Origin: JAGNNV01 sp031412915
GTDB lineage: Bacteria > Acidobacteriota > Vicinamibacteria > Fen-336 > JAGNNV01
Assembly (NCBI GenBank): GCA_031412915.1
Contig: JANODX010000093.1
Coordinates: 40,347-104,346 of the forward strand
Reading direction: 5' to 3'
DNA length: 64,000 nt
Notes under the pieces: generated by a model
What the model saw: the letters and a program-made list of their open reading frames with translations, nothing else
What the model was told of the DNA's origin: nothing
The model's database searches: none
Made by a program: the position numbers and the translations under genes
Shown: in pieces, positions 43,873 to 53,346 of the stretch
Numbering within the stretch: the stretch's first letter is position 1
Layout of the letters: every line of letters begins with the position of its first letter

Positions 43873-45095
43873 AGGTGCTGATGGTCACGTCGTCCTATCC
43901 GCTCTTCGCGGGCGACGGGACCGCTCCGTTCATCGAGGAGATGGCGCGCAGCCTGGTCGCTCGCGGGCATCGGGTCGACGTGGTCTTGCCCGCCCACCCT
44001 CGACTCAAGCGTGATCTTGAACCCGGCCTGCGGTTCTTCCCTTTCGCCTACGCTCCTCTGCCGGGGTTGAACGTGTGGGGTTACGCCCTCAGCATGAACG
44101 CTGATCGTCATCTCAAATGGAGAACCGCTCTGGTCGCGCCCTTTGCCGTTCTTGCCACGTCGCACGCGGTTTCGAAGAGGCTTCGCGCCGAGCCATACGA
44201 TGTCGTCCACGCCCATTGGGTGGTTCCCGGCGGCTTTCTCTCTCGCCGGCCGGCGAGGGTGGCGCACACGCCCCTGGTCATCAGTCTTCACGGCAGCGAC
44301 ATCTTCAGCGCCGAGCGGACGGCCCTCGTGGGATGGGCCGCGCGACGCGCCTTCGAGGCGGCGGGAGCGGTGACCGCGTGCAGTTCGGATCTGCGGGATC
44401 GCGCTCTACGGCTGGGCGCCTCGGACCGCGAAACGCGCACCGTTCCTTACGGTGTGGATAGCGATTTCTTCAGCGGAAATCGTCCCCTGCCGGGAGAGCG
44501 CAGGCTCGCGATGCGCAGCCGCCTTGGGGTCGGCGCCGGGCAGACTCTGATCGTGGCCGTGGGTCGGCTGGTCGAGAAAAAAGGGTTTGCCCACCTCATC
44601 GAAGCCTTGGTCGGCGCCCCCGAACTTCACCTCGCCATCATCGGCGATGGGGATCTCCACTCCGACCTCCGGGCTCGAAGCGCTTCCTCGGGAACTTCCG
44701 TCACTCTGGCCGGCCGCTTCTCTCGAATGGAAATCAGAGACGCGCTTCAATCCGCGGATCTGGTGGCCGTTCCCTCCGTCATCGATTCGATGGGGAATGT
44801 CGACGGGCTGCCCAACACTCTCCTGGAAGCGATGGCGGCCGGGAAGGCCATCGTGGCCAGCCGCGTCGCGGGCATTCCGGACGTCGTCACCGATGGGGTT
44901 GAAGGAGTTCTTGTTCCTCCCGGCGCCCCCGGTTTGCTCCGCGACGCCCTGATCCATCTGGCCAGGGATCCGCACAAACGCGCCGAACTCGGCCGGGCCG
45001 CATCGCGGCGCGTCCACCGCGATCTCACATGGGACCGGGTCGCTTTGACTCTTGAGGAGTGCTATGTCCAGGCGCAGGCGCTGGCAAAACGTTAA
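43869..45095 (+). CDS. family 4 glycosyltransferase
   Basis: A 408-residue retaining GT-B enzyme of the GT4 family. The N-terminal Rossmann half has LMVTSSYPLFAGDGTAPFIE and VVHAHWVVPGGFLS; the middle ISLHGSDIFSAERT is typical; the C-terminal half has VAVGRLVEKKGFAHLIEALV, the donor-binding stretch VPSVIDSMGNVDGLPNTLLE (E-x7-E) and AMAAGKAIVASRVAGIPDVV. It acts on nucleotide-sugar donors in the cytoplasm during polysaccharide assembly. ATG at 43869 overlaps the preceding stop (ATGA). Its end overlaps the heptosyltransferase-like gene by 32 bases. Confidence 0.94.
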   Translation: MKVLMVTSSYPLFAGDGTAPFIEEMARSLVARGHRVDVVLPAHPRLKRDLEPGLRFFPFAYAPLPGLNVWGYALSMNADRHLKWRTALVAPFAVLATSHAVSKRLRAEPYDVVHAHWVVPGGFLSRRPARVAHTPLVISLHGSDIFSAERTALVGWAARRAFEAAGAVTACSSDLRDRALRLGASDRETRTVPYGVDSDFFSGNRPLPGERRLAMRSRLGVGAGQTLIVAVGRLVEKKGFAHLIEALVGAPELHLAIIGDGDLHSDLRARSASSGTSVTLAGRFSRMEIRDALQSADLVAVPSVIDSMGNVDGLPNTLLEAMAAGKAIVASRVAGIPDVVTDGVEGVLVPPGAPGLLRDALIHLARDPHKRAELGRAASRRVHRDLTWDRVALTLEECYVQAQALAKR

Positions 45096-46290
45096 AGGCG
45101 CGGCGAGCCGCGTCGTCGAACCGCAGGAGAGGTTCGTGGTGGCGACCGCGAGTGCGGGAGCGCGGCTGGTCGCGCCGTTTCTGGCCGGGCCGCAGGCCCG
45201 CCGCCCTCCGATGGAGATTCTCATCCTGAGACTCGACCGGATCGGCGACGTCCTCATGAGCCTGCCCGCCATCCATGCCCTCAGAGGGGCGGCCCCCGGG
45301 GCCCGGATCCGACTTGCGGTGGGCGAGTGGTCGCGCGAGATTGCCCAGGATGCGCCGGTGGACGAGGTCTTGGTGTGGAGCGCTCCTTGGGTGGGACGAC
45401 GGGACGAGGGTGCGGCAAGCCTGGGTGCTTTGTTCCGCGCCGCCCGTTCTCGTCGGGTCACGAAGCCCGATCTCGCCATCGAACTGCAGGGCGACCTGCG
45501 GGCGATCTGGTTGATGGCCGCGACCGGATCTTCAGCGCGCGTCGGCTACGCGAACACCGGAAGCGCATCTCTGCTCACTTCCGTCATCGAGCTCGACGAG
45601 GACGTGAGCTTCGTCGAGCAGAACTATCGAGCCATCGAAACCGCGCTTGGTCACCGCGTCCCTCGAAAGCCCTTCCGCTGGATCGACGACGAAGGACGGT
45701 CTCGGGGGCGGGCCCGTCTGGCCGCTTCGCTTCTCGAAGCCGGGATAGCGAGGCGGGGTCCGGTGGTCGGCATTCATCCCGGGGCCGGTCGGAGCATCAA
45801 GGAATGGCCCCTCGATCGCTTTGTGGAACTCGCCCGTCGCCTTGCTCAAGAAAAAGGCGCGACCCTGGCGGTGACCGGCTCGGCGAGCGAAAGAGGGAGA
45901 ACGGGCGCCATCCGAGCCGCCCTGCCTGCCTCCGTGTTGGATTTATCCGGACGTTTGAACCTTCGCGGTCTGGCCGAAACGATGAGCGCCTGCGACGCCT
46001 TCGTCTCGTGCGATACCTCCACCATGCATTTTGCCTGCGCCGTCGGCGTGCCCTCGGTGTCGATTTTCGGACCCTCCGATCCGGGTCGATACTTCTCGGG
46101 TGGGAATCTGGGTTTTGGTGACGGACGGAAACACGTCGCCCTGGCCCCGAAGCTCTGGTGCAGTCCCTGCAACCTGATTCGTCGCCCTCCGGAAGAATGC
46201 GATTCGGCGGAAGGGCCCGAGTGCCTGACCCAGATCACGATTCAGACCGTGTTCGATGCAACCCTGGCCGTTCTGGCCGCGCGATCGTGA
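45064..46290 (+). CDS. family 9 (ADP-heptose LPS heptosyltransferase-like) glycosyltransferase
   Basis: A 408-residue GT9 protein of the RfaC/RfaF type. The core begins MEILILRLDRIGDVLMSLPA and continues with PGARIRLAVGEWSREIAQDA, VGIHPGAGRSIKEWPLDRFV, TGSASERGRTGAIRAAL and the C-terminal SCDTSTMHFACAVGVPSVSI segment with IFGPSDPGRYF. The ATG at 45064 has GAGGAG directly upstream and adds about 50 N-terminal residues to the usual start; ATG 45211 would give a standard-size protein. It supports an LPS or lipid-linked glycan role and is the last rightward gene of the cluster, facing the autokinase gene. Confidence 0.92.
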   Translation: MSRRRRWQNVKGAASRVVEPQERFVVATASAGARLVAPFLAGPQARRPPMEILILRLDRIGDVLMSLPAIHALRGAAPGARIRLAVGEWSREIAQDAPVDEVLVWSAPWVGRRDEGAASLGALFRAARSRRVTKPDLAIELQGDLRAIWLMAATGSSARVGYANTGSASLLTSVIELDEDVSFVEQNYRAIETALGHRVPRKPFRWIDDEGRSRGRARLAASLLEAGIARRGPVVGIHPGAGRSIKEWPLDRFVELARRLAQEKGATLAVTGSASERGRTGAIRAALPASVLDLSGRLNLRGLAETMSACDAFVSCDTSTMHFACAVGVPSVSIFGPSDPGRYFSGGNLGFGDGRKHVALAPKLWCSPCNLIRRPPEECDSAEGPECLTQITIQTVFDATLAVLAARS

Positions 46291-46333
46291 GCCAAAACCC
46301 GGAGGAAGCTCGGCCACCGGGGAGAGATTCGAA

Positions 46334-48478
46334 CTACGGCGCCGCTCTTCCGTGTTCGTCGGTTCCCGGCTTCTTCGAGGCTTCCCCTGAACCTCCATGG
46401 TAGCTGGAGTAATACCGGCCATAGTAGTAGGAGTGACGGTGAAGGTCGATCCGATTGAGTACGACGCCCAGGACGGGCGCGCGTACCGTATTCAACTGAT
46501 CGGCCACGTGACGCACGGCTTGCCGCGGCGTCTTGTCTCCGGAACATACGACCACGATGCCGTCGGCAAGGGTGGCGATGACCGCGGCATCCGACAAACC
46601 GAGGGCGGGAGGCGAATCGATGATGACCCAGTCGTAGCGATCCCGAGCCTGCTGAACCAGCGTCTTCATGGCATCGGATCCCAGCTGTTCTGCGGACAGA
46701 GTCTGGGGCGCTCCGGCGGGGATAACGTCCAGGCCCCGAACCGGTCCCGCGCGCGCCACCAGATTGACCGGCCCCTCGGTGGAGAGAAGCCCGGCGAGGC
46801 CAGGACTCTGGGGCACGGCCAACAGTTGATGGAGCGTGGGCCGCCTCAAGTCCCCATCGATGAGGAGAACGCGCGCCTTGTTCTGCGCGAAGAGGATGGC
46901 CAGGCCGGCCGCGACCGTGGACTTTCCCTCGCCCGGCGAAGCGCTCGTAAAGGCAAGAACCTTGGGCCGAGCCTCGGCGGATCCATAGATGAGGTTCGTT
47001 CGGACCACGCGGAGACTGTCCGCGAGTCCCGTCTTGGCGTCGCCGATCGCAGGGACCAACGAACCCTGGGGCAGTTTGCGGATCAAAGGCACGATGCCCA
47101 GGAAAGGCAGTCCCAATCCCTCTTTCACATCCTCGGGGGATTGGACCGAATCGTCGAAACGCTCGGCTATCCAGGCAAGAACCAGACCCCCGAGCAGACC
47201 GCCAACGAACGCATACGCGAAATTGCGCTGTCGCTGCGGAGATATTGGAACGGTCGAGGGTCGCGCGGTTTGTATGACCTGGGCGTCGATGACGGTGGGG
47301 GAGGCGTTGGCCTGGCGCTGAAACAGGGCCTCGATCGAGTTACGGCTGGCTTCGAACCTCTTGCGCTCCATGGAGTAGCCCAGAGCCTCCTTCTCCACGT
47401 CACTCAGCTCCCTCTGGATCCGAGCCATGTTGTCTTCGAGCCGAGCTTCTTCGTTGACCGCCAGCTGGTATTCGGAGTCGGCGCCCTCCTCGAGCGAGCC
47501 GAGTTCCTGAGCCAGACGTTGCCGAGCCCCCTCCAATTGCTGTTGCACCGAGAGCACGTCGGGGTGCTTGGGACCCAGGGTCGCGAGAAGGGTGGCTTCG
47601 CGATCTTCAAGCTCGGCCACCTTGGCCTGGGCCGCACGCACCAGGGGATCGGAGCGCACCGCGGCCACCCCACCCCGCAACTGGGTGGCCTCCCGCCTCC
47701 TGGCCTCGCGCCCGACCCGCGTCGTCTGCGCGCTCACCAACGCCTCCTGGAAGGCGCGAAGCTCCCTCTCGAGCATGGCCTTCCGCACGTCGAGATCGCC
47801 CTGGCCGGAGGTTCCGCCCATTTCTTTAAGACCGCTCAGTTGCTCGGTCAGCCGCTGTTGCTTTTCCTCGACCTGCGCGCCCAGGACCCGGCTCGACGAC
47901 TCCACCGCGCGTGCGTTGGATTCGGTGGTTTCGCGAAGGTATTGATCCATCGCCGCATTTGCCAGGTTGGCCGCAACCTTCGGGTCGTAGGCAGAGAAGC
48001 GGATTTCAATCCAGGTGGATGCGGGCTCTCCGGTGACCCGGAGCCGCGACCGGAAAGCCGCGACGTTGTCGGTGGGAGAGCTCTGCTCGTCCCCGCCCAG
48101 GAGGCGCGCCGCCTCTGCCCGCATTCGCTCGGGCCAGCTTCCGATCGGTCCGGTCGAAAGCTCTTTTTGCGCAGTCGGTTCGATGGCGCTGACCGCTCTC
48201 GCGCCAAACTCCGGGCTGCGGATCAGAGCCTTCTGTCGCTCGACGATTCCGCCTAATCGCGTCGCCTCCGTCGACATTCGGGCCATGGGATTGGCGGCCG
48301 CCACCTCGGCGATGGCCACCACCGCAACGCCTTCGTAAACCGGACGAAGCGTGTAGTTGTAGATGGTCGCGGCCAGGAGGGAGGAGACGAGGCCCAGAAA
48401 GACGAGGCGCTGCCGCCGGACCACGATCATCCATTCGCGACGCAGTCCTGGAACGATGTCGTAACGATCTTCCGTCAA
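46334..48478 (-). CDS. polysaccharide co-polymerase / tyrosine autokinase (Wzc/BY-kinase type)
   Basis: A 714-residue BY-kinase. An N-terminal Wzz domain with a first transmembrane helix (about 25-45) and TLRPVYEGVAVV is followed by a long coiled coil (about 190-395) and a second helix (NFAYAFVGGLLGGLVLAWIA). The cytosolic kinase has Walker A FTSASPGEGKSTV, Walker A' LLIDGDLRRP and Walker B DWVIIDSPP. The C-terminus is a Tyr cluster (HRHSYYYGRYYSSYHGG), the autophosphorylation site. It controls polysaccharide chain length and export. It is convergent with the glycosyltransferase cluster and so is probably expressed from its own promoter in the 192-bp region before the amidohydrolase gene. Confidence 0.95.
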   Translation of the reverse strand: MTEDRYDIVPGLRREWMIVVRRQRLVFLGLVSSLLAATIYNYTLRPVYEGVAVVAIAEVAAANPMARMSTEATRLGGIVERQKALIRSPEFGARAVSAIEPTAQKELSTGPIGSWPERMRAEAARLLGGDEQSSPTDNVAAFRSRLRVTGEPASTWIEIRFSAYDPKVAANLANAAMDQYLRETTESNARAVESSSRVLGAQVEEKQQRLTEQLSGLKEMGGTSGQGDLDVRKAMLERELRAFQEALVSAQTTRVGREARRREATQLRGGVAAVRSDPLVRAAQAKVAELEDREATLLATLGPKHPDVLSVQQQLEGARQRLAQELGSLEEGADSEYQLAVNEEARLEDNMARIQRELSDVEKEALGYSMERKRFEASRNSIEALFQRQANASPTVIDAQVIQTARPSTVPISPQRQRNFAYAFVGGLLGGLVLAWIAERFDDSVQSPEDVKEGLGLPFLGIVPLIRKLPQGSLVPAIGDAKTGLADSLRVVRTNLIYGSAEARPKVLAFTSASPGEGKSTVAAGLAILFAQNKARVLLIDGDLRRPTLHQLLAVPQSPGLAGLLSTEGPVNLVARAGPVRGLDVIPAGAPQTLSAEQLGSDAMKTLVQQARDRYDWVIIDSPPALGLSDAAVIATLADGIVVVCSGDKTPRQAVRHVADQLNTVRAPVLGVVLNRIDLHRHSYYYGRYYSSYHGGSGEASKKPGTDEHGRAAP

Positions 48479-48670
48479 AGTGCTCTCTTGGGGGATTCTT
48501 GGCGATCCTAAGCTCTCTGAATCTTCTCAGATGTGCCTGATCCTTGAACCATCGGCATCGGGACGAGCGTGGTTGCGTCCCTCGGGCAGGCGCGGGCGCC
48601 GTCGTCGGCTGGAATGGTCCAGAAGACGAATAAACTGGAGGATCCAAGATCCAGGCAAAGGAAAATCATC

Positions 48671-50350
48671 ATGCTTCTGACCACCGCCACCCTCGCGTTG
48701 TTTCTAGCGGCCGCCCCGCCCCCCCCCGACCGCATTCTGGTGAACGGAGTGGTGCACACCATGGATGAAACCCGTGCGGAGGCCCAGGCGTTGGCGATCA
48801 CCGGGGGCCGGATATCGGCGATCGGGTCGACCGCGAACATCCTGGGCCAGAAGGGTTCGCGGACCGAGGTCATCGACCTCAAGGGCGCCACTGTCGTCCC
48901 CGGCCTCAAAGAGAGCCACGGTCACTTCGTGGGTATTGGCCAGGCTCGAATGAGTCTGAATCTCGTGGGAACGAAGAGTTGGACTGAAGTGGTCGCGAAG
49001 GTGGCGGAAGCCGTCGCGACAAGGCCGAAAGGGGCCTGGATCGTCGGTCGGGGATGGCACGAGGGTAAATGGGAAACCCAGCCGTTCCGTCTCGTTCGAG
49101 GTTATCCAACGCATGACGCGCTGTCGGCCGTTTCTCCCGACAACCCCGTTTACCTCACTCGGGCGGACGGACACGCCGGTTTTGCCAACGCCCAGGCCAT
49201 GACGCTGATGAAGATCACCCCCGAAACAAAGGCGCCTTCGGGCGGCGACATCCTCCGTGACGACAAGGGACAGGCGACCGGAGTCTTTGTCGACACCGCC
49301 CAAAGACTCATCCAGCCCCCGAAACCGAGCGAAGCGGACATCCGCGAGGCCATCCGTCTCGCCACCGAGGAATGTCTCAGGAAGGGCATCACCTTCTTCG
49401 ATGACGCGGGCGCCGACCTTCAGACGATCGCTCTCTACAAAGAGCTGGCGGCGAAGAACCAACTCGGCCTCCGTTTGTACGCCATGATTCGCAGCCTGGA
49501 CAATCTCAAGCGTTTTGGCCCGCCTCAGCCCGGCGGAGCGGACTCGTTTCTCAGCGTTCGCGCGCTGAAACTTTCCATTGATGGCGCTCTCGGATCGCGA
49601 GGGGCCAAACTCCTCGAACCCTATGTCGACGATCCGGGCAATACCGGTCTTTGGGTGACCGACCCAGCGGTCGTGCGCGAGGCCGCCCTTTACGGAGTCG
49701 AGAACGGTTTTCAGGTCAACGTGCATGCGATCGGAGACGCCGGCAATCGCGCGGTCCTGGATGCGTTCGAGGCGGCGTTCAAAGCACACCCCGAGAAGAA
49801 AGATGTGCGTTTCCGTGACGAGCACTCGCAGATTCTGGATGAAAAGGACATACCCCGTTTCGGCGCCCTTGGAGTGATCGCCTCGATTCAGGGAATCCAC
49901 GGATCCTCCGATCTGCCCTGGGCGGCGCAGAGGCTTGGCGAGGCCAGGGTTCTCGAAGGCGCCTATGTGTGGCAGAAGCTCAAGAAGTCCGGCGCCGTTC
50001 TCATCAACGGAACCGACGCCCCGGTTGAGGATGTCGATCCCATCAAGTCGTTCTATGCCTCGGTCACACGCCAGAGCGAAGACGGCACACCTCCCAATGG
50101 ATATCAACCCGACCAGAGACTGACCCGACTGGAAGCGCTTCGCTCTTACACAAAAGACGCGTATTGGGCGTCCTTTGCCGAAGCCAACGGGGGCACCATC
50201 GCACCGGGCAAGTGGGCCGACCTTACCGTGCTGTCGAAAGACATCCTGAGCGTCCCCGACGCGGACATCCTCAAGACGGAGATCCTCTACACCCTTGTGA
50301 ACGGCAAAGTCGCCTATCGCGCGAAGGCTTCAGCTTCGAGACCGCGCTGA
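48671..50350 (+). CDS. exported amidohydrolase family protein (YtcJ-like)
   Basis: A 559-residue metal-dependent hydrolase of the amidohydrolase-3 type. Residues 1-18 are a short hydrophobic leader (LLTTATLALFLAAAPPPP), so export is plausible. Features: NGVVHTMDETRAEAQALAI, the metal site SHGHF after TVVPGLKE, DGHAGFANAQA-type segment, HAIGDAGNRAVLDAFEAAF, DEHSQI and the C-terminal ALRSYTKDAYWASFAEANGG with TIAPGKWADLTVL. Such proteins cleave amide or related bonds of unknown substrates. ATG at 48671 has AAAGGAAAA upstream. It is divergent from the autokinase gene. Confidence 0.9.
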   Translation: MLLTTATLALFLAAAPPPPDRILVNGVVHTMDETRAEAQALAITGGRISAIGSTANILGQKGSRTEVIDLKGATVVPGLKESHGHFVGIGQARMSLNLVGTKSWTEVVAKVAEAVATRPKGAWIVGRGWHEGKWETQPFRLVRGYPTHDALSAVSPDNPVYLTRADGHAGFANAQAMTLMKITPETKAPSGGDILRDDKGQATGVFVDTAQRLIQPPKPSEADIREAIRLATEECLRKGITFFDDAGADLQTIALYKELAAKNQLGLRLYAMIRSLDNLKRFGPPQPGGADSFLSVRALKLSIDGALGSRGAKLLEPYVDDPGNTGLWVTDPAVVREAALYGVENGFQVNVHAIGDAGNRAVLDAFEAAFKAHPEKKDVRFRDEHSQILDEKDIPRFGALGVIASIQGIHGSSDLPWAAQRLGEARVLEGAYVWQKLKKSGAVLINGTDAPVEDVDPIKSFYASVTRQSEDGTPPNGYQPDQRLTRLEALRSYTKDAYWASFAEANGGTIAPGKWADLTVLSKDILSVPDADILKTEILYTLVNGKVAYRAKASASRPR

Positions 50351-50419
50351 GTCCTGGGGTTCAGTCTTTGGGGCGGGCCGCGGATCGGTGCGGTCCGATG
50401 CGGACGGCAGGGGACGCGC

Positions 50420-50764
50420 CTAACCGAGCAAGGCTGCCCTCGAGCCGACTCGATCGAGATCCGCGTTCAACCGGCCGGTCAGCATCCGCGCGTGCATGCG
50501 GAAGTCTCCCCGCAGCGACCACACCGGATACGTGAAAGTCGCCGGCTTGTTGCGTTCCACAAAGAAATGACCGGTCCAGGCGAATCCATACCCGACGAGC
50601 GGAGCGAGGACCAGCCACTTCACGGATTGAACCAGCGACAGCGCCACGATTCCGTAAACCAGCGATGTGCCGATGAAGTGCAGGGCTCGATTGGCGGGGT
50701 GGAGATGCTCACCGAGATAATGCGGCCAGAATTCCTCGAAGGTCCTCAGCTCTTTGTTGATCAC
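50420..50764 (-). CDS. DUF962/Mpo1-like small membrane protein
   Basis: A 114-residue protein of the DUF962 (Mpo1-like) family. Yeast Mpo1 is a dioxygenase that shortens 2-hydroxy fatty acids; bacterial members are uncharacterised. The characteristic pattern is present: FEEFWPHYLGEHLHPANRAL, HFIGTSLVYGIVALSL, GYGFAWTGHFFVERNKPATF and the end TYPVWSLRGDF. Conserved His residues (HLHP, HFIG, GHFF) would bind iron. Two hydrophobic segments suggest membrane insertion. The GTG at 50762-50764 has GGAG nine bases upstream. It lies between the convergent amidohydrolase and divergent POT gene. Confidence 0.9.
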   Translation of the reverse strand: MINKELRTFEEFWPHYLGEHLHPANRALHFIGTSLVYGIVALSLVQSVKWLVLAPLVGYGFAWTGHFFVERNKPATFTYPVWSLRGDFRMHARMLTGRLNADLDRVGSRAALLG

Positions 50765-50966
50765 GTTCGCTCCTTTCTGGTTCTCGGGCCACGCGTCCCT
50801 CGGATTCTAGGTCGTTCCGTACGGCCGTGACGCTCTCCGATCCGTCAAGGGCAAGCTGCGCGCTCTGCGCGGCAGACGAGGCGCGCGCTTCCAGCCAAGG
50901 CTTAGGTCTCGCGCCTGGGTTGCGGCCGGGAGCTTGAGGACCTATCCTCCTGCCTCTTTCTGGAGG

Positions 50967-52418
<1,452 letters not shown>

Positions 52419-52450
52419 CTCGAGGGACCGCGCGCAGCCTCCGGGGTGCC

Positions 52451-53272
52451 TTGACCCATACCAAGACCCAGACCCATCTCCCCAAGTCCGATCCGCCTCT
52501 CCGGGAAACCCGCGTGGCGGGGGCGCGTCTGACCTTCACCGATGAAGGAGGGCCGCACCAAAGCGTCTTTGTGGCGATTCACGGCATTCCCGGATCGGTG
52601 CGCGATTTTCGCTATCTTGCTCCGCCCCTCACGTCCTTCGCTCGTCTCATCCGGGTGGACCTGCCCGGGTCAGGCGGATCCGAACTTCGTCGCGACGCCC
52701 TTCGCAGCATGGAGGTGAGAGCGGAGACGGTTCTTGGACTGGCCGATCAGCTTGGTCTCGGGCATTTCGGGGTCATCGGTCATTCCATGGGTGCGGGAAC
52801 CGCGCTCGTCAGCGCGTCGATGGCGCCCGGTCGGGTGTCGCACCTTGTCCTCATCGCCCCCATGGGTCTGAGACCGCACAAGGGCCTGCCCCGTTCCGCA
52901 GGATCCTTCAAGCGCATCGCCTTCATGCTCCGCGTTCCCGGTGTGCGCCGGCTCGTCTTGGAGAAGGTGCGACAACACTATCGGAAGAGCCGCTTCCCCC
53001 GCGCCGACGAAATGACGGCGCGCGAATACGCGATCCACTTCGAATCGTTCTCCGCCGCCGACTACTCGCTCATGACCCGCGCCGTCCAAAAACTCCTGCC
53101 TGCGAAGACGCTCGTGGCCTGCGCCGATGACGACCATTTGGTCGAGCCGGAAATTCCGGTGGAATTGGCCGCGGCCATTCCGAATGCGCGTCTCTTGCGG
53201 TTTGCCGACGGTGGTCACATCATCCAGAAGACCAAAGCCGCACAGATCGCCCGGGCCATCCACAAACTGTGA
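52451..53272 (+). CDS. alpha/beta-fold hydrolase
   Basis: A 273-residue alpha/beta hydrolase with a full canonical triad. HGIPGSVRDFRYLAPPL forms the oxyanion hole, VIGHSMGAGTALVSAS contains the nucleophile Ser in GxSxG, a catalytic Asp is likely in ACADDDHLVEPE, and the His is in ADGGHIIQ. No signal peptide is seen, so it is cytosolic. Substrate is unknown; esterase, lipase-like or haloalkane/epoxide enzymes share this pattern. The start is TTG at 52451, 33 bases after the POT gene, and no ribosome site decides it. Confidence 0.88.
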   Translation: MTHTKTQTHLPKSDPPLRETRVAGARLTFTDEGGPHQSVFVAIHGIPGSVRDFRYLAPPLTSFARLIRVDLPGSGGSELRRDALRSMEVRAETVLGLADQLGLGHFGVIGHSMGAGTALVSASMAPGRVSHLVLIAPMGLRPHKGLPRSAGSFKRIAFMLRVPGVRRLVLEKVRQHYRKSRFPRADEMTAREYAIHFESFSAADYSLMTRAVQKLLPAKTLVACADDDHLVEPEIPVELAAAIPNARLLRFADGGHIIQKTKAAQIARAIHKL

Positions 53273-53346
53273 CTCGGCCCTTCGCCCGCGCGGGGCGGCG
53301 CCCCTTGCTCCCACTGCGGTGAGGCCTGACCCGACCCTGGAGGACG

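Noticed and set aside
46319..46350. GATTCGAACT near the end of the autokinase gene, resembling a tRNA T-loop
   Set aside because: On the minus strand it reads GTTCGAATC, but the flanking bases cannot form the T-stem and no acceptor, D or anticodon arm is present.
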